Assembly: GCA_017472965.1 (NCBI GenBank) | Contig: JAFUNR010000008.1 | Location: forward strand, 26,017-90,016 | Direction: 5' to 3' | DNA: 64,000 bases | Source of the DNA: Oscillospiraceae bacterium | Lineage (GTDB): Bacteria; Bacillota; Clostridia; Oscillospirales; Ruminococcaceae | Shown: positions 1 to 8,489 of the stretch, in pieces | How the letters are laid out: each line of letters opens with the position of its first letter | How positions within the stretch are numbered: the stretch's first letter is position 1 | Position numbers and translations under genes: made by a program | Notes under the pieces: model-generated | Seen by the model: only the letters and a program-made list of their open reading frames with translations | Told to the model about the DNA's origin: nothing | Database searches by the model: none

Positions 1-1874
1 ACCGTGACCTTGTCCGTTTTCTGGAAACGGCAAAGGAGGTCGGGCTGCAGGTAACGCTGCGTCCGGGTCCTTATCAGTATTCCGAACTGGTCAACGACGG
101 CCTGCCCGATTGGCTGCTGACCGGTTATCCCGAGGTGCTTGCGCAAAATATTCACGGCGAAGTCTTCCGTGAATCCAGCGTTTCTTATCTGCATCCGCTC
201 TTTTTGGAAAAAGCGAGAAAATATTACCGTGCCTTTGCGGAAGCGGTGCGCCCGTATATGGGTGATCCGGTGACCATGCTGCAGGTGGATAACGAACTTG
301 CCGGCATCCATGTATGGTTCGGCTCGCTGGATTATCATCCCGTCACCATGGGACAGGGAACAGAAAACGGTCGTTATCCCTGCTTTTTGAAAAAGAAATA
401 CGGGACGATTGCGGCGCTCAATGAGGCTTATGCGCTGAATGTCAGCAGCTGGGCCGAGGTGATGCCCATCGCTTCGGGCGATAAATCCGATGCTGCCGTC
501 TGCCGCAGGCTGCAGGATTATTACGACTTCTACTGCGGCACGCTGGCGGAATACAGCTGTCTGCTGACAGCATGGCTGCGGGAGGATGGCCTGTACGCCC
601 CGATCTGCCACAACTCGGCCAATCCCACCATGAACAGTATGTTCACCGAAACGGTGGAAGCCATGGGAGAAGGTTTCCTGCTGGGTTCCGATCACTACTA
701 TACGCTCAACCAGATGTGGAAGCAGAATAATCCCACCCCGCAGTACGGTATCCATGTGTATTATTCCATGGAGATGATGCGCCTGATGGGTATGCCGCCT
801 TCGGTGCTGGAAATGCCCGGCGGCACGCCCGCCGATACCCCGCCCATCCTGCCCGAGGATCTGCTGGCCTGCTACATGACCAATCTGGCTATGGGTATGA
901 AGGGCTGCAATTACTATATATATACCGGTGGACCGAATTTCCCCGGAACCGGCAACACTGCCGGGATCTATGACTACAATGCCCATGTACACGCCGACGG
1001 CTCTCTGAACCCCACTTATGAAAGCCTGAAAACCTTCGGCAAATTCTGTGAAAGCCACAGCTGGATGCAGCGCGGCAGCCGCAGGGGCTCCGCCGTTATC
1101 GGCTTCGAATGGAAAAGCACCCGCAGCGCCGATGTGGAATACGCCGGTCAGGTCTTTACCCGCACCGATTGCTGGGAGTTTGCACGGCTTGGCTTGATGT
1201 ACACCATGATGTGTTCCGATATGGCGCCGGAGCTGGTCAATCTGGATGGCGCTCTGGATCTTTTCCGTCCGCTGATCGTTCCCTGTCCCTCTGTCATGTC
1301 GGCGAAAGTACAGCGGGCGCTGATCGATTTTGCCGAACAGGGCGGTCAGCTGCTGTTACTGGGAACGCTGCCCGATCTGGACGAAGAGTTCCGCCCCTGC
1401 ACGCTGCTGCGGGAATATCTGGGCAGCCCTGAATTGAAAAAACCGTTCCGCACCGGCGCAGTGGTCAACTATGCCCCCTGCGGCGATGTCTACAACATGA
1501 CCCCGCTGCACACGGTCGAAGCACTGCCCGAAGGGGCCGAAGCGCTGCTTACCGCACCGCGTTCCGGACAGCTTCTGGGCTTCAAAAAAGGCAATGTGCG
1601 CTTCATGGCCGTCAAATGGCTGATGAATACCTTTGACCAGCCCGCCATGCTGGAGCAGCTGCTGCGGGAGATGGGCGCTGTTCCCTGTGTGAGATCCTCC
1701 AACCGCAACATTTTCACCGCTCTGTGGGAGGACGATAAAGGTAACCGCCTGACCATGGTGATGAATCTGTACAGCAGTCCGCAGACCACAGAAATCACCG
1801 TGTACGGAAGGAACGGCGAGGTGCTGCGCACAGAGCAGCTGAAGCTTGCCGCGATGGAAGTGCGCGTTCTGTAA
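1..1874 (+). CDS. GH35 family beta-galactosidase-like glycoside hydrolase, 5' end outside window
   Basis: The reading frame is already open at base 3, so the N-terminus lies upstream; 623 residues are visible. The first residues contain the LRPGPY block and a GLPDWLL segment typical of the GH35 TIM barrel. The motif QVDNE (Glu near base 295) matches the GH35 acid/base region, and VLEMPGG (Glu near base 811) is the likely nucleophile region, followed by a GGPNFPGTGN segment like the family GGTNFG motif. The C-terminal 200 residues resemble the glutamine-amidotransferase-like and beta domains that follow the barrel in this group. It should release terminal beta-galactose or a related sugar. Export cannot be judged without the N-terminus. 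A terminator follows closely. The family call is firm; the exact substrate is unknown. Confidence 0.85.
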   Translation, partial: RDLVRFLETAKEVGLQVTLRPGPYQYSELVNDGLPDWLLTGYPEVLAQNIHGEVFRESSVSYLHPLFLEKARKYYRAFAEAVRPYMGDPVTMLQVDNELAGIHVWFGSLDYHPVTMGQGTENGRYPCFLKKKYGTIAALNEAYALNVSSWAEVMPIASGDKSDAAVCRRLQDYYDFYCGTLAEYSCLLTAWLREDGLYAPICHNSANPTMNSMFTETVEAMGEGFLLGSDHYYTLNQMWKQNNPTPQYGIHVYYSMEMMRLMGMPPSVLEMPGGTPADTPPILPEDLLACYMTNLAMGMKGCNYYIYTGGPNFPGTGNTAGIYDYNAHVHADGSLNPTYESLKTFGKFCESHSWMQRGSRRGSAVIGFEWKSTRSADVEYAGQVFTRTDCWEFARLGLMYTMMCSDMAPELVNLDGALDLFRPLIVPCPSVMSAKVQRALIDFAEQGGQLLLLGTLPDLDEEFRPCTLLREYLGSPELKKPFRTGAVVNYAPCGDVYNMTPLHTVEALPEGAEALLTAPRSGQLLGFKKGNVRFMAVKWLMNTFDQPAMLEQLLREMGAVPCVRSSNRNIFTALWEDDKGNRLTMVMNLYSSPQTTEITVYGRNGEVLRTEQLKLAAMEVRVL

Positions 1875-1920
1875 GAAGGACACGCCGGATATCCCGCTCA
1901 AAACCGAAGAAACGATCAAA

Positions 1921-1956
1921 AGAGAAGTTCGGGTTTTGCGCCTGAACTTCTTTTTT
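1921..1956 (+). terminator. Intrinsic terminator after the GH35 gene
   Basis: A 10-bp stem (GAAGTTCGGG with CCTGAACTTC, one G-U pair) around a 7-base loop is followed directly by six T. It lies about 50 bases after the GH35 stop codon. Confidence 0.8.
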
Positions 1957-2081
1957 GCTGCCGATGCACAAAAAGCGGGCCGAAGCCGTTTTCGATCGGC
2001 TGAATGTTTCGATGATGTTTTTTGGCTGCAGTAAAAAATATGGGGTTTTGGAAACCTTTTGCAGGGATAAAAAATATCTGG

Positions 2082-2110
2082 TTGTGTATTTATGAGAATT
2101 ATGTTAGAAT
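2082..2110 (+). promoter_or_regulatory. Probable sigma-A promoter for the acyltransferase gene
   Basis: A weak -35 (TTGTGT) and a good -10 (TAGAAT) are separated by 17 bp. A TG one base before the -10 gives an extended -10. It sits between the GH35 terminator and the next gene. Confidence 0.45.
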
Positions 2111-2146
2111 GTATAAACAGGAGACATTGAGGGGAGGCGTGCGACA

Positions 2147-3382
2147 ATGGCGTTCCGGCAGCAGGCCGGGCGAAAAGCGCCCAAAAACACGGTGCAGCCG
2201 GTGAACGGCTTTTTGATGAATGTCCTGTATTATGGGGCTCGTTTCTATCTTTTTCTCTGTGGTGTCCGGATCAGGACGGTGAATAAGGTCGGAAGACCCG
2301 AAAAGCCTTCCATCGTTCTTTGCAACCACGGATCGTTTATTGATTTCATTTACGCAGCGGCACTGCTGCGCAGGGATAAGCCTCATTTCATTGTGGCAAG
2401 GCTTTATTTTTACCATAAGCTGCTGGGCTGGCTGCTTCGCAAAGTGGGGGCTTTCCCCAAAAGTATGTTTGCTATGGATCTGGAGAGCACCAAAAACAGC
2501 CTGACAGTGCTGAAAAAAGGCGAAATTCTGGCCATGATGCCGGAGGCGCGGCTTTCTACGGCGGGGCGGTTCGAGGATATCCAGAGCGGCACCTATTCCT
2601 TTATCAAAAAATCCGGCGTGACGGTCTACACCGTTAAAATCGGCGGCGACTATCTGGCAGATCCCAAATGGGGCAAAGGATTCCGCCGTGGTGCGGTGGC
2701 CGATGCAGAGCTGGATATTCTTTTCACGGCTGAACAGGTAAAAGAGCTTTCTTTGGAGCAGCTGAAGCAGGGGATCGAGCAAAGGCTTTTCTTTGATGAA
2801 TTTCAATGGCTGCAGCAGCATCCGGATATTCATTACCGTTCGCCGCGCATAGCGGAAGGGCTGGAAAACATACTGACCGTATGTCCGGCTTGCGGCGGAA
2901 AGTATACCCTGACCACCGACGGAAACGCGGTTTCCTGTGAACACTGCGGCGCATTGACCACGATGGATGACCGCTACTGCTTTGCAAAGGATTTTCGTTT
3001 TGAAAATCCCGGCCGGTGGTACGACTGGCAGCTGGCACTGCTGAAAAAAGAGATCGCTGAAACGGAGAACTTTACGCTGCGCTCGAAGGTGGAGCTTCGG
3101 CTGCCCGGTGATGGCAGCAGTCTGACACGGCACGGCGGTCATGGCATCTGCACCTTGAACAGGGAAGGTCTTACATATGCCGGTACAAAGGACGGAGAAA
3201 CTGTCGAACTGCATTTTTCGCTCGGGCGTATCTACCGGCTGCTTTTCGGAGCGGGCGAAAATTTTGAGATCTATGACGGCACACAGATCCTGTATTTTGT
3301 TCCTGAGGAAAAACGCTCTGCTGTAGATTGGTATATGGCATCCATGCTTTTGTACGATATGACGGCAGAAGCGGAGGAATGA
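2147..3382 (+). CDS. 1-acyl-glycerol-3-phosphate acyltransferase-like protein with C-terminal zinc ribbon
   Basis: This 411-residue protein belongs to the PlsC/LPLAT family, which transfers fatty acyl groups to lysophospholipids at the cytoplasmic membrane. The catalytic HX4D box is seen as NHGSFID (His61, Asp66) and the PEARLST segment near residue 130 fills the place of the family PEGTR motif. After the roughly 220-residue acyltransferase domain come two CxxC pairs (CPACG near 246 and CEHCG near 264), a zinc ribbon, and then about 130 residues with no recognised domain. Ordinary PlsC proteins are about 240 residues, so the second half is an addition. The start is set by GAGGGGAGG about 9 bases upstream. 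It looks monocistronic or weakly coupled to the carrier gene that follows. Confidence 0.8.
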   Translation: MAFRQQAGRKAPKNTVQPVNGFLMNVLYYGARFYLFLCGVRIRTVNKVGRPEKPSIVLCNHGSFIDFIYAAALLRRDKPHFIVARLYFYHKLLGWLLRKVGAFPKSMFAMDLESTKNSLTVLKKGEILAMMPEARLSTAGRFEDIQSGTYSFIKKSGVTVYTVKIGGDYLADPKWGKGFRRGAVADAELDILFTAEQVKELSLEQLKQGIEQRLFFDEFQWLQQHPDIHYRSPRIAEGLENILTVCPACGGKYTLTTDGNAVSCEHCGALTTMDDRYCFAKDFRFENPGRWYDWQLALLKKEIAETENFTLRSKVELRLPGDGSSLTRHGGHGICTLNREGLTYAGTKDGETVELHFSLGRIYRLLFGAGENFEIYDGTQILYFVPEEKRSAVDWYMASMLLYDMTAEAEE

Positions 3383-3467
3383 AGGGGGAGTACATATCCT
3401 TACAAAAGAAAAGATAAGCGGAAAACGGGAGAAGGCTGCAGCAGGTATCAGCGTCCGGTCCTTTGCG

Positions 3468-4844
3468 ATGGTGACGGCGATTTTGCTGGCGATCCTGCTT
3501 TTCTGTGGATCGTTATCGTATTTTATTCCGCAGGGCTCCTTTGAAACCGATGCGGAGAACAACATCATCCCCGGTACATACCAAAAAGGCACGGTGGAAG
3601 GCATTGCCTTCTGGCGGGTGCTGACGGCGCCGGTGCGGGTGTTTGCATCGGAGGATGCGCTGACCATTATTATGATCAGTATTTTTCTGCTGGTGATGAG
3701 CGGCGTATTCAATCTGCTCGAAAAAACCGGCGGCATAAAAACCTTCATTGTTGCGATCATGCGCCGTTTACAGGATCGCGGGACTCCGGTGGTCTGCATT
3801 ACGGTGCTGATCTTTATGCTTTTCGGCAGTCTGTTCGGTATGTTTGAGGAACTGGTGACGCTGCTGCCGCTGATCATTGTGTTCATGCTTTCGATGAATA
3901 TGGATACCATGGTCGGTCTGGGCACCTGTCTGATGGCAGCGTGCTTTGGGTTTTCCACTGCCATTACCAATCCGTTTTCTGTGGGAACGGCAGCGCAGCT
4001 GGCGGGGATCCGTGTTTCCTCCGGCATGTGGCTCAGAGTAGTGTTTTTCTGCGTTGTTTATCTGATCCTGTGTGCGTTTTTGCTGCAGTATCTGAAGAAG
4101 CTCCGCCGCGATCCATGCATTTCGCTGACCTACGAGACGGATATGCAAAAGCGGGCAGGTCTTGTTATCCAGTCGGAAGCGCTTACCTCTGACCAGCAGC
4201 GGATTTTTTGGATCTATGCGGTGTTTTTTGCCATACAGGGCCTCCTGCTGACGGCGATCGCCTGCATTCGTGCGATCTCCGGCCTTGCGATCCCCATTCT
4301 GGCGGTCAGCTTTTTGATCACCGGCCTGATCGCGGGACAACTTGTCTGCAAAAACTTCCGGCAGGTGCTCGGATATTTTCTGCGGGGAGCGGCGGCCATG
4401 CTGCCGGCAGTGGCCATGATCGCGCTTGCTTCCTCGGTGAAGCTGGTCATGGCTGAAAGCAACATTCTGCATACGGTGATGAATGCCGTACTGGGGCTGC
4501 TGACGGGCAGAGGGAAATTTATCACAGTTCTTCTGATCTATGCGCTGATCCTGTTTTTGCAGCTTTTTATCGGCTCGGCCTCGGCAAAGATCTTTCTGGT
4601 GATGCCCATCGTTCTGCCGATCACCAATGCGCTGGGCATTTCTCCTACGCTGGTCATTCTGACCTATTGCATGGCGGATGGCTTTACCGATGTGATCCTG
4701 CCGACCAATCCTGTGCTGCTGATCGGGCTTTCCATGGCAAATGTATCCTATGGAAAATGGCTCAAATGGACATGGAAGCTGCAGCTGCTGCTTCTGGCGG
4801 TTTCGGTGCTGGTGCTGCTTTTCGGCACAGCCATCGGGTATTGA
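3468..4844 (+). CDS. YfcC-family (C4-dicarboxylate/amino-acid type) membrane carrier
   Basis: This 458-residue polytopic protein has about ten to twelve hydrophobic segments and an N-terminal FIPQGSF segment like the WxxPxGxF stretch of YfcC/DcuC-type carriers. Typical signatures are the GMFEELV and FSTAITNPFSVGTAAQ loops and ADGFTDVILPTNP near the C-terminus. Family members move organic or amino acids across the cytoplasmic membrane; the substrate here is unknown. The ATG used has no ribosome site. A strong AAGGGGGAG lies at 3383-3390, and the frame stays open from there through a basic stretch to this ATG, but it contains no ATG, GTG or TTG. The true start may therefore be a rare codon (for example ATC at 3396). 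The nearby sugar-acid operon suggests, but does not prove, a linked substrate. Confidence 0.7.
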   Translation: MVTAILLAILLFCGSLSYFIPQGSFETDAENNIIPGTYQKGTVEGIAFWRVLTAPVRVFASEDALTIIMISIFLLVMSGVFNLLEKTGGIKTFIVAIMRRLQDRGTPVVCITVLIFMLFGSLFGMFEELVTLLPLIIVFMLSMNMDTMVGLGTCLMAACFGFSTAITNPFSVGTAAQLAGIRVSSGMWLRVVFFCVVYLILCAFLLQYLKKLRRDPCISLTYETDMQKRAGLVIQSEALTSDQQRIFWIYAVFFAIQGLLLTAIACIRAISGLAIPILAVSFLITGLIAGQLVCKNFRQVLGYFLRGAAAMLPAVAMIALASSVKLVMAESNILHTVMNAVLGLLTGRGKFITVLLIYALILFLQLFIGSASAKIFLVMPIVLPITNALGISPTLVILTYCMADGFTDVILPTNPVLLIGLSMANVSYGKWLKWTWKLQLLLLAVSVLVLLFGTAIGY

Positions 4845-4881
4845 TATAGAAAACGGTAATGGGTGCCTGGATATTTTACTC

Positions 4882-4926
4882 AAAAAAACGGCAGTCATCT
4901 CTGAAAAGAGACGGCTGCCGTTTTTT
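4882..4926. terminator. Bidirectional terminator between the carrier gene and iclR-type gene
   Basis: Seven A, then an imperfect 14-bp stem starting CGGCAG and ending CTGCCG, then six T. The A run and T run let it serve both convergent genes. Confidence 0.8.
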
Positions 4927-4952
4927 GATCGTCTTTCGGATATCGACAACAG

Positions 4953-5729
4953 TTATTCCTCATAGGAAAGCCGGCGGTGGATCTCGCTCGTTCCCTTGAG
5001 TAAAATGCGGCAAAGCATTTCTTCGGTTTCGCAGCTGACCTGCATATCGGCAGAGGGCAGCGTCCATGCCAGACCCACCGCACCGATGCACACCTTGCGG
5101 CGAAACAGCGGGCAGGCGTAGCCTGCAGCAATTTTTGAACCGTCCTTCTGGGAGGCTTCCGTGATGACCACATCCATTTTACGGATTTTTTCCAGCTCGT
5201 CCAGCAGGGAGTCGTATGTGCTGACCCGGTTCCAATGGCCGGGCTCCGGCTGACCGTATTTTTCCCAGACAGCTTTCAATTGCTCACGGTCCATGTGCGC
5301 AAGGATAGCTCTTCCCGTGGCCGTGCGGTAAATATCGTCGATGCGTATTCTTGGATGCTCGGCAAACAGATTCTGTTCGGTGTCCGAATAATCGATGATG
5401 AACTTCTGGTTGCTTTGTATGACCGACAGGATCACTGTTGCGTGGCTTTTCCGCTCCATCCATCGCATGATAGGACGGCACAGAAGCACCAGATCCTCTG
5501 CATAACGCCCGTAACGGGTCAGGTGGTAGGTGGAAGGCCCAAGGATATATCCCTCCGCCTGAGAAACACGCACAGCGTATCCTTCAAAGCACAGGGTCTC
5601 CAGAATGTGCGAGCAGGTCGGTTTGGGAAAGCTTGTTTTTTCGGCGATCTCCATAAGAGGGACGGGCCGGTTCTTTTCGTCGGAGAGAACCGACAGTATC
5701 TGCATTGCCTTTTGAACGGAATGGATCAT
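4953..5729 (-). CDS. IclR-family transcriptional regulator
   Basis: This 258-residue protein has the IclR layout: an N-terminal winged helix-turn-helix (SVQKAMQILSVL, then PLMEIAEKTSFPKPTCSHILETL, read in shorter parts) and a C-terminal effector-binding domain with the TATGRAILAHM and KIAAGYACPLF stretches. The start ATG at 5729 has GGAG 8 bases upstream; the frame continues farther upstream but without a ribosome site. It is divergent from the SDR-UxuA-RraA-lactonase operon and separated by 160 bp that holds a palindrome and both promoters. IclR proteins usually repress or activate neighbouring catabolic genes in response to a pathway metabolite, so it probably controls that operon and itself. 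Confidence 0.88.
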   Translation of the reverse strand: MIHSVQKAMQILSVLSDEKNRPVPLMEIAEKTSFPKPTCSHILETLCFEGYAVRVSQAEGYILGPSTYHLTRYGRYAEDLVLLCRPIMRWMERKSHATVILSVIQSNQKFIIDYSDTEQNLFAEHPRIRIDDIYRTATGRAILAHMDREQLKAVWEKYGQPEPGHWNRVSTYDSLLDELEKIRKMDVVITEASQKDGSKIAAGYACPLFRRKVCIGAVGLAWTLPSADMQVSCETEEMLCRILLKGTSEIHRRLSYEE

Positions 5730-5759
5730 TTGTCTGTCTCCTGTCCGGTGGATTACTTC

Positions 5760-5788
5760 ATTATAGCATAATCGTACGCGGATAAAGC
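5760..5788 (-). promoter_or_regulatory. Promoter of the iclR-type gene
   Basis: On the minus strand TATAAT (complement of 5760-5765) is preceded by TGC, an extended -10. The -35 region (GCTTTA) is poor, as is common with extended -10 promoters. It lies 30 bases before the IclR start. Confidence 0.5.
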
Positions 5789-5791
5789 GAT

Positions 5792-5808
5792 ATTTCACAA
5801 TATGAAAT
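5792..5808. promoter_or_regulatory. Palindromic operator candidate for the IclR regulator
   Basis: A perfect inverted repeat, ATTTCA and TGAAAT separated by CAATA, lies between the two divergent promoters. It directly abuts the -35 of the SDR operon promoter. Size and symmetry fit IclR-family sites such as those of IclR and KdgR. Binding by the neighbouring regulator is inferred. Confidence 0.55.
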
Positions 5809-5811
5809 TTA

Positions 5812-5839
5812 TTGTTTTTGTGCAGTGCGCAATTATAAT
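5812..5839 (+). promoter_or_regulatory. Promoter of the SDR-UxuA-RraA-lactonase operon
   Basis: TTGTTT, a 16-bp spacer and a perfect TATAAT, about 50 bases before the SDR start codon and immediately downstream of the palindrome. Confidence 0.6.
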
Positions 5840-5889
5840 CAGTGTATGGGCGTTTTTTGAAAAAGAAAGTTTGTGAATATGGAGGGCTT

Positions 5890-6618
5890 ATGTTTGATCT
5901 GACAGGAAAAAGAGCGTTGGTCACAGGCTCGACACAGGGCATCGGCTATGCGATCGCAAAAACACTGTCCCGGTACGGAGCACAGGTGTATATCCATTGC
6001 TCGTCGGACGATGAAAAGGCGAAAAGGATCGCAGCGGAGCTGGGTACGGATCTTTGGGTGACGGGCGATCTGGGCATACAGGGCTGTGCGGAAAAGCTGT
6101 ATGAAAAAACAGGCGGCCTCGATATCGTTGCGGCGAATGCCAGTGTGCAGTTCCGCACACCGTGGGATGAGATCCCGCCGGAGGAGTTCGACCGGCAGAT
6201 CAATGTGAATCTGCGCTCCACGCTCGAACTGATGCAGGTGTATATCCCCGGGATGCAGGCGAAAAAATGGGGGCGGTTTCTTGCTGTGGGCAGTGTGCAG
6301 CAATACCGTCCGCATGCACAGATGGCGGTTTATGCCGCCAGTAAATGCGCCATTCAGAGTCTGGTGCACAATGTGGCAAAGCAGGTGGCCTGTGACGGCG
6401 TAACGGTCAATAATCTTGTACCGGGCGTGATCGAAACCCCTCGTAACGATGCCGCCCTCGCCGATGCCGGATATGCCCGGAAGGTGCTTGCGGGGATCCC
6501 TGCAGGCTATGCGGGAAAGCCGGATGACTGTGCCGGTGCGGCGCTGCTGCTGTGTTCGGATGCAGGCCGGTATATCACCGGAACCGAGCTGGTGGTTGAC
6601 GGCGGTATGAGTCTGTAA
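5890..6618 (+). CDS. SDR-family NAD(P)-dependent oxidoreductase
   Basis: This 242-residue classical short-chain dehydrogenase has the cofactor motif TGSTQGIG (residues 12-19), NAS at 83-85, and the catalytic Ser135, Tyr148 and Lys152 (YAASK). The C-terminal TGTELVVDGG is also typical. It should oxidise or reduce a hydroxyl/keto group using NAD(P) in the cytoplasm. The ATG at 5890 follows GGAGGG by 3 bases, and similarity to other SDRs begins here, so the longer upstream frame is unlikely. It is the first gene of a four-gene operon. Next to a lactonase and a sugar-acid dehydratase, the simplest role is oxidation of a sugar to its lactone or interconversion of uronate/ketouronate (as in fructuronate/mannonate reduction). 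Confidence 0.88.
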   Translation: MFDLTGKRALVTGSTQGIGYAIAKTLSRYGAQVYIHCSSDDEKAKRIAAELGTDLWVTGDLGIQGCAEKLYEKTGGLDIVAANASVQFRTPWDEIPPEEFDRQINVNLRSTLELMQVYIPGMQAKKWGRFLAVGSVQQYRPHAQMAVYAASKCAIQSLVHNVAKQVACDGVTVNNLVPGVIETPRNDAALADAGYARKVLAGIPAGYAGKPDDCAGAALLLCSDAGRYITGTELVVDGGMSL

Positions 6619-6628
6619 GGAGGAAGAT

Positions 6629-7585
6629 ATGCTTTTAACCGATTATTTCAAAAGTGAGCACGATGCTGCGTGGGATATTGCGCGCCAGTGCGGTGTGCGC
6701 CACGGTGTGATCCGTCTGCCGGAGGACGGCAGATTTGACTACGGTGAATTGTCTCACTGGAAAAGCGTTTGCGGCCGGTTTACAGGCTTCGGCATCACGC
6801 CGGTTGCGATCGAGCCCATGCCCAATGAGCTGCATGATCATATCAAAGCGGGGGATGACAGGCGGGATGAAGCCATCGCAAAGGTGATCTCCATGTTTCC
6901 TCATATGCGCGCTGTGGGAATTGAAACGATCTGTTTTAATTTTATGGCCCATATCGGCTGGCTGAGAACATCTTCAAAGTATCCGGAGCGCGGCGGTGCT
7001 CTGGTTACGGAATTCAACATGGCAGATTTTCGGCCGACAGGAGCGAAGATCACAGCGGAAGAGCTGTGGGATAACTATGCGTATTTCGTAAAGGCTGTTG
7101 TTCCCGAAGCGGAAAAATACGGCATCAGACTTGCGCTTCATCCCGACGATCCGCCGGTGCCGTGTCTGGGCGATGTGGAGCGGATCATGATCTCCAAAGC
7201 CAATATCAGGCGTGCAGTGTATGATATCGTAAAAAGCGAAAGCCTTGGTATTACGATGTGTCAGGCCAATTACTTTATCATGGGCGAAGATCTGGAAAAA
7301 ACAATCGGAGAATTTGCCGACAGGATCTATCTGGTACACTTCCGGAATACCACGGGAAAACCGGAGCGCTTTCGCGAGACTTTCCATGATAACGGCGATA
7401 TCGCCATGGCGGAGCTGATGAAAACCTACATCAGAAACAATGTCAATGTGCCGGTGAGGGTGGATCATGTTCCGACGATGGCAGGCGAACAGTCCACCCT
7501 GCCCGGCTATGATGTGCTGGGCAGAATGTTTGCGATCGGATACCTGAAAGGAATACTGGAAGCAATAGAAGGAAAGGAAAAATAA
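6629..7585 (+). CDS. Mannonate dehydratase-like (UxuA family) protein
   Basis: This 318-residue TIM-barrel protein shows the UxuA pattern: FNFM near residue 103, LHPDDPP (His171), Cys211, VHFRN (His237) and a FHDNGD segment (Asp257). The four residues His, Cys, His and Asp correspond to the metal ligands of D-mannonate dehydratase, which converts D-mannonate to 2-keto-3-deoxygluconate. It is shorter than E. coli UxuA (394 residues), lacking insert regions, so the substrate may be a related sugar acid. It begins 10 bases after the SDR stop with AAGGAGG upstream. Its neighbours (SDR, aldolase-like RraA, lactonase) support a sugar-acid dehydration step. Confidence 0.78.
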   Translation: MLLTDYFKSEHDAAWDIARQCGVRHGVIRLPEDGRFDYGELSHWKSVCGRFTGFGITPVAIEPMPNELHDHIKAGDDRRDEAIAKVISMFPHMRAVGIETICFNFMAHIGWLRTSSKYPERGGALVTEFNMADFRPTGAKITAEELWDNYAYFVKAVVPEAEKYGIRLALHPDDPPVPCLGDVERIMISKANIRRAVYDIVKSESLGITMCQANYFIMGEDLEKTIGEFADRIYLVHFRNTTGKPERFRETFHDNGDIAMAELMKTYIRNNVNVPVRVDHVPTMAGEQSTLPGYDVLGRMFAIGYLKGILEAIEGKEK

Positions 7586-7586
7586 A

Positions 7587-8489
7587 ATGAAGCTGAACAG
7601 CAGAGAAGAGATCATTGCGCTGACCCCGCTGTGGAAGGGCGAGCGCCTTCCGGACGGCAGACCGCTGGTACCGCAGAAATATCTGGACGAAATGAAAAAA
7701 ATGACGCTGGAAGAGCTCTGGAAGCCCATTTTTCTCAAAGGGTATGAAAGCCAGTTTGAGGGAGATCTGCGCACGCTTCACGATGACAGCCGTAAGCTCA
7801 TCGGCCGCGCCGTCACGGCAACCTTTGTTCCCGCGCGCCCCGATCTGCACGGCGTGATGTTCGATATCGGTGCACAGGAGGGCAGAAAGGGCAACTACAA
7901 TCAGTGGGTCGTCGATTCTCTCACAGAGGGAGATGTGGTCGTGGCGGATATGTACGATAAGATCTTCAAGGGCACTTTCCTTGGCGGCAACCTGACAACG
8001 GCGATCAAAACCAGAACCAAAACCGGCGGCGCTGTGATCTGGGGCGGTATTCGCGATGTGGAACAGATGAAGCAGGTACCGGATGTGCAGGTGTATTACC
8101 GCGGAATCGATCCAACGCCGATCCGTGATTTTGTTATGAAGGATTTCAACGGCATCACCCGCATCGGTAAAGCCACAGTCCTTCCCGGCGATATCGTATA
8201 CGGTGCGGGCGGCGGTGTGCTGTTCATTCCGGCTCATCTGGTGCAGGAGGTGGTTGAAGGCGCTGCCAAGACCCATGTCAAGGACGATTTCGGTTTTTTG
8301 ATGATCGGTCAGAACAAATTTACCACGGCCCAGATCGACCGTGCCACATGGACGGAGGAAATGCTGGATATGCTGGTGGAGTGGATCAATACCGATCCGC
8401 GCGGCGAGCAGTACCGCTATCTGGACTGGACACACGAATACGATCTTGCCAGAAACGGTGATCCCGATGATACACAGACCATGCTGTGA
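7587..8489 (+). CDS. RraA-family protein, probable aldolase
   Basis: This 300-residue protein carries the RraA/HMG-aldolase core: GGNLTTA, then GGAVIWGGIRD near residues 145-155, then PGDIVYGAGGGVLFIP. In the enzyme members the Arg-Asp of the last GIRD and a nearby metal bind pyruvate, cleaving or decarboxylating 2-keto acids such as 4-hydroxy-4-methyl-2-oxoglutarate. The name RraA comes from the E. coli RNase E inhibitor, which is unlikely here because of the catabolic context. It has an N-terminal extension of about 60 residues and a C-terminal extension compared with the 160-residue E. coli RraA. It starts one base after the dehydratase stop, with AGGAAAGG upstream. Inferred role: splitting the 2-keto-3-deoxy acid made by the previous enzyme. 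Confidence 0.8.
   Translation: MKLNSREEIIALTPLWKGERLPDGRPLVPQKYLDEMKKMTLEELWKPIFLKGYESQFEGDLRTLHDDSRKLIGRAVTATFVPARPDLHGVMFDIGAQEGRKGNYNQWVVDSLTEGDVVVADMYDKIFKGTFLGGNLTTAIKTRTKTGGAVIWGGIRDVEQMKQVPDVQVYYRGIDPTPIRDFVMKDFNGITRIGKATVLPGDIVYGAGGGVLFIPAHLVQEVVEGAAKTHVKDDFGFLMIGQNKFTTAQIDRATWTEEMLDMLVEWINTDPRGEQYRYLDWTHEYDLARNGDPDDTQTML

Noticed and set aside
2099-4027. Long minus-strand frame opposite the acyltransferase and carrier genes
   Set aside because: It crosses two well-supported plus-strand genes and shows Arg/His/Gln-rich composition typical of shadow frames.
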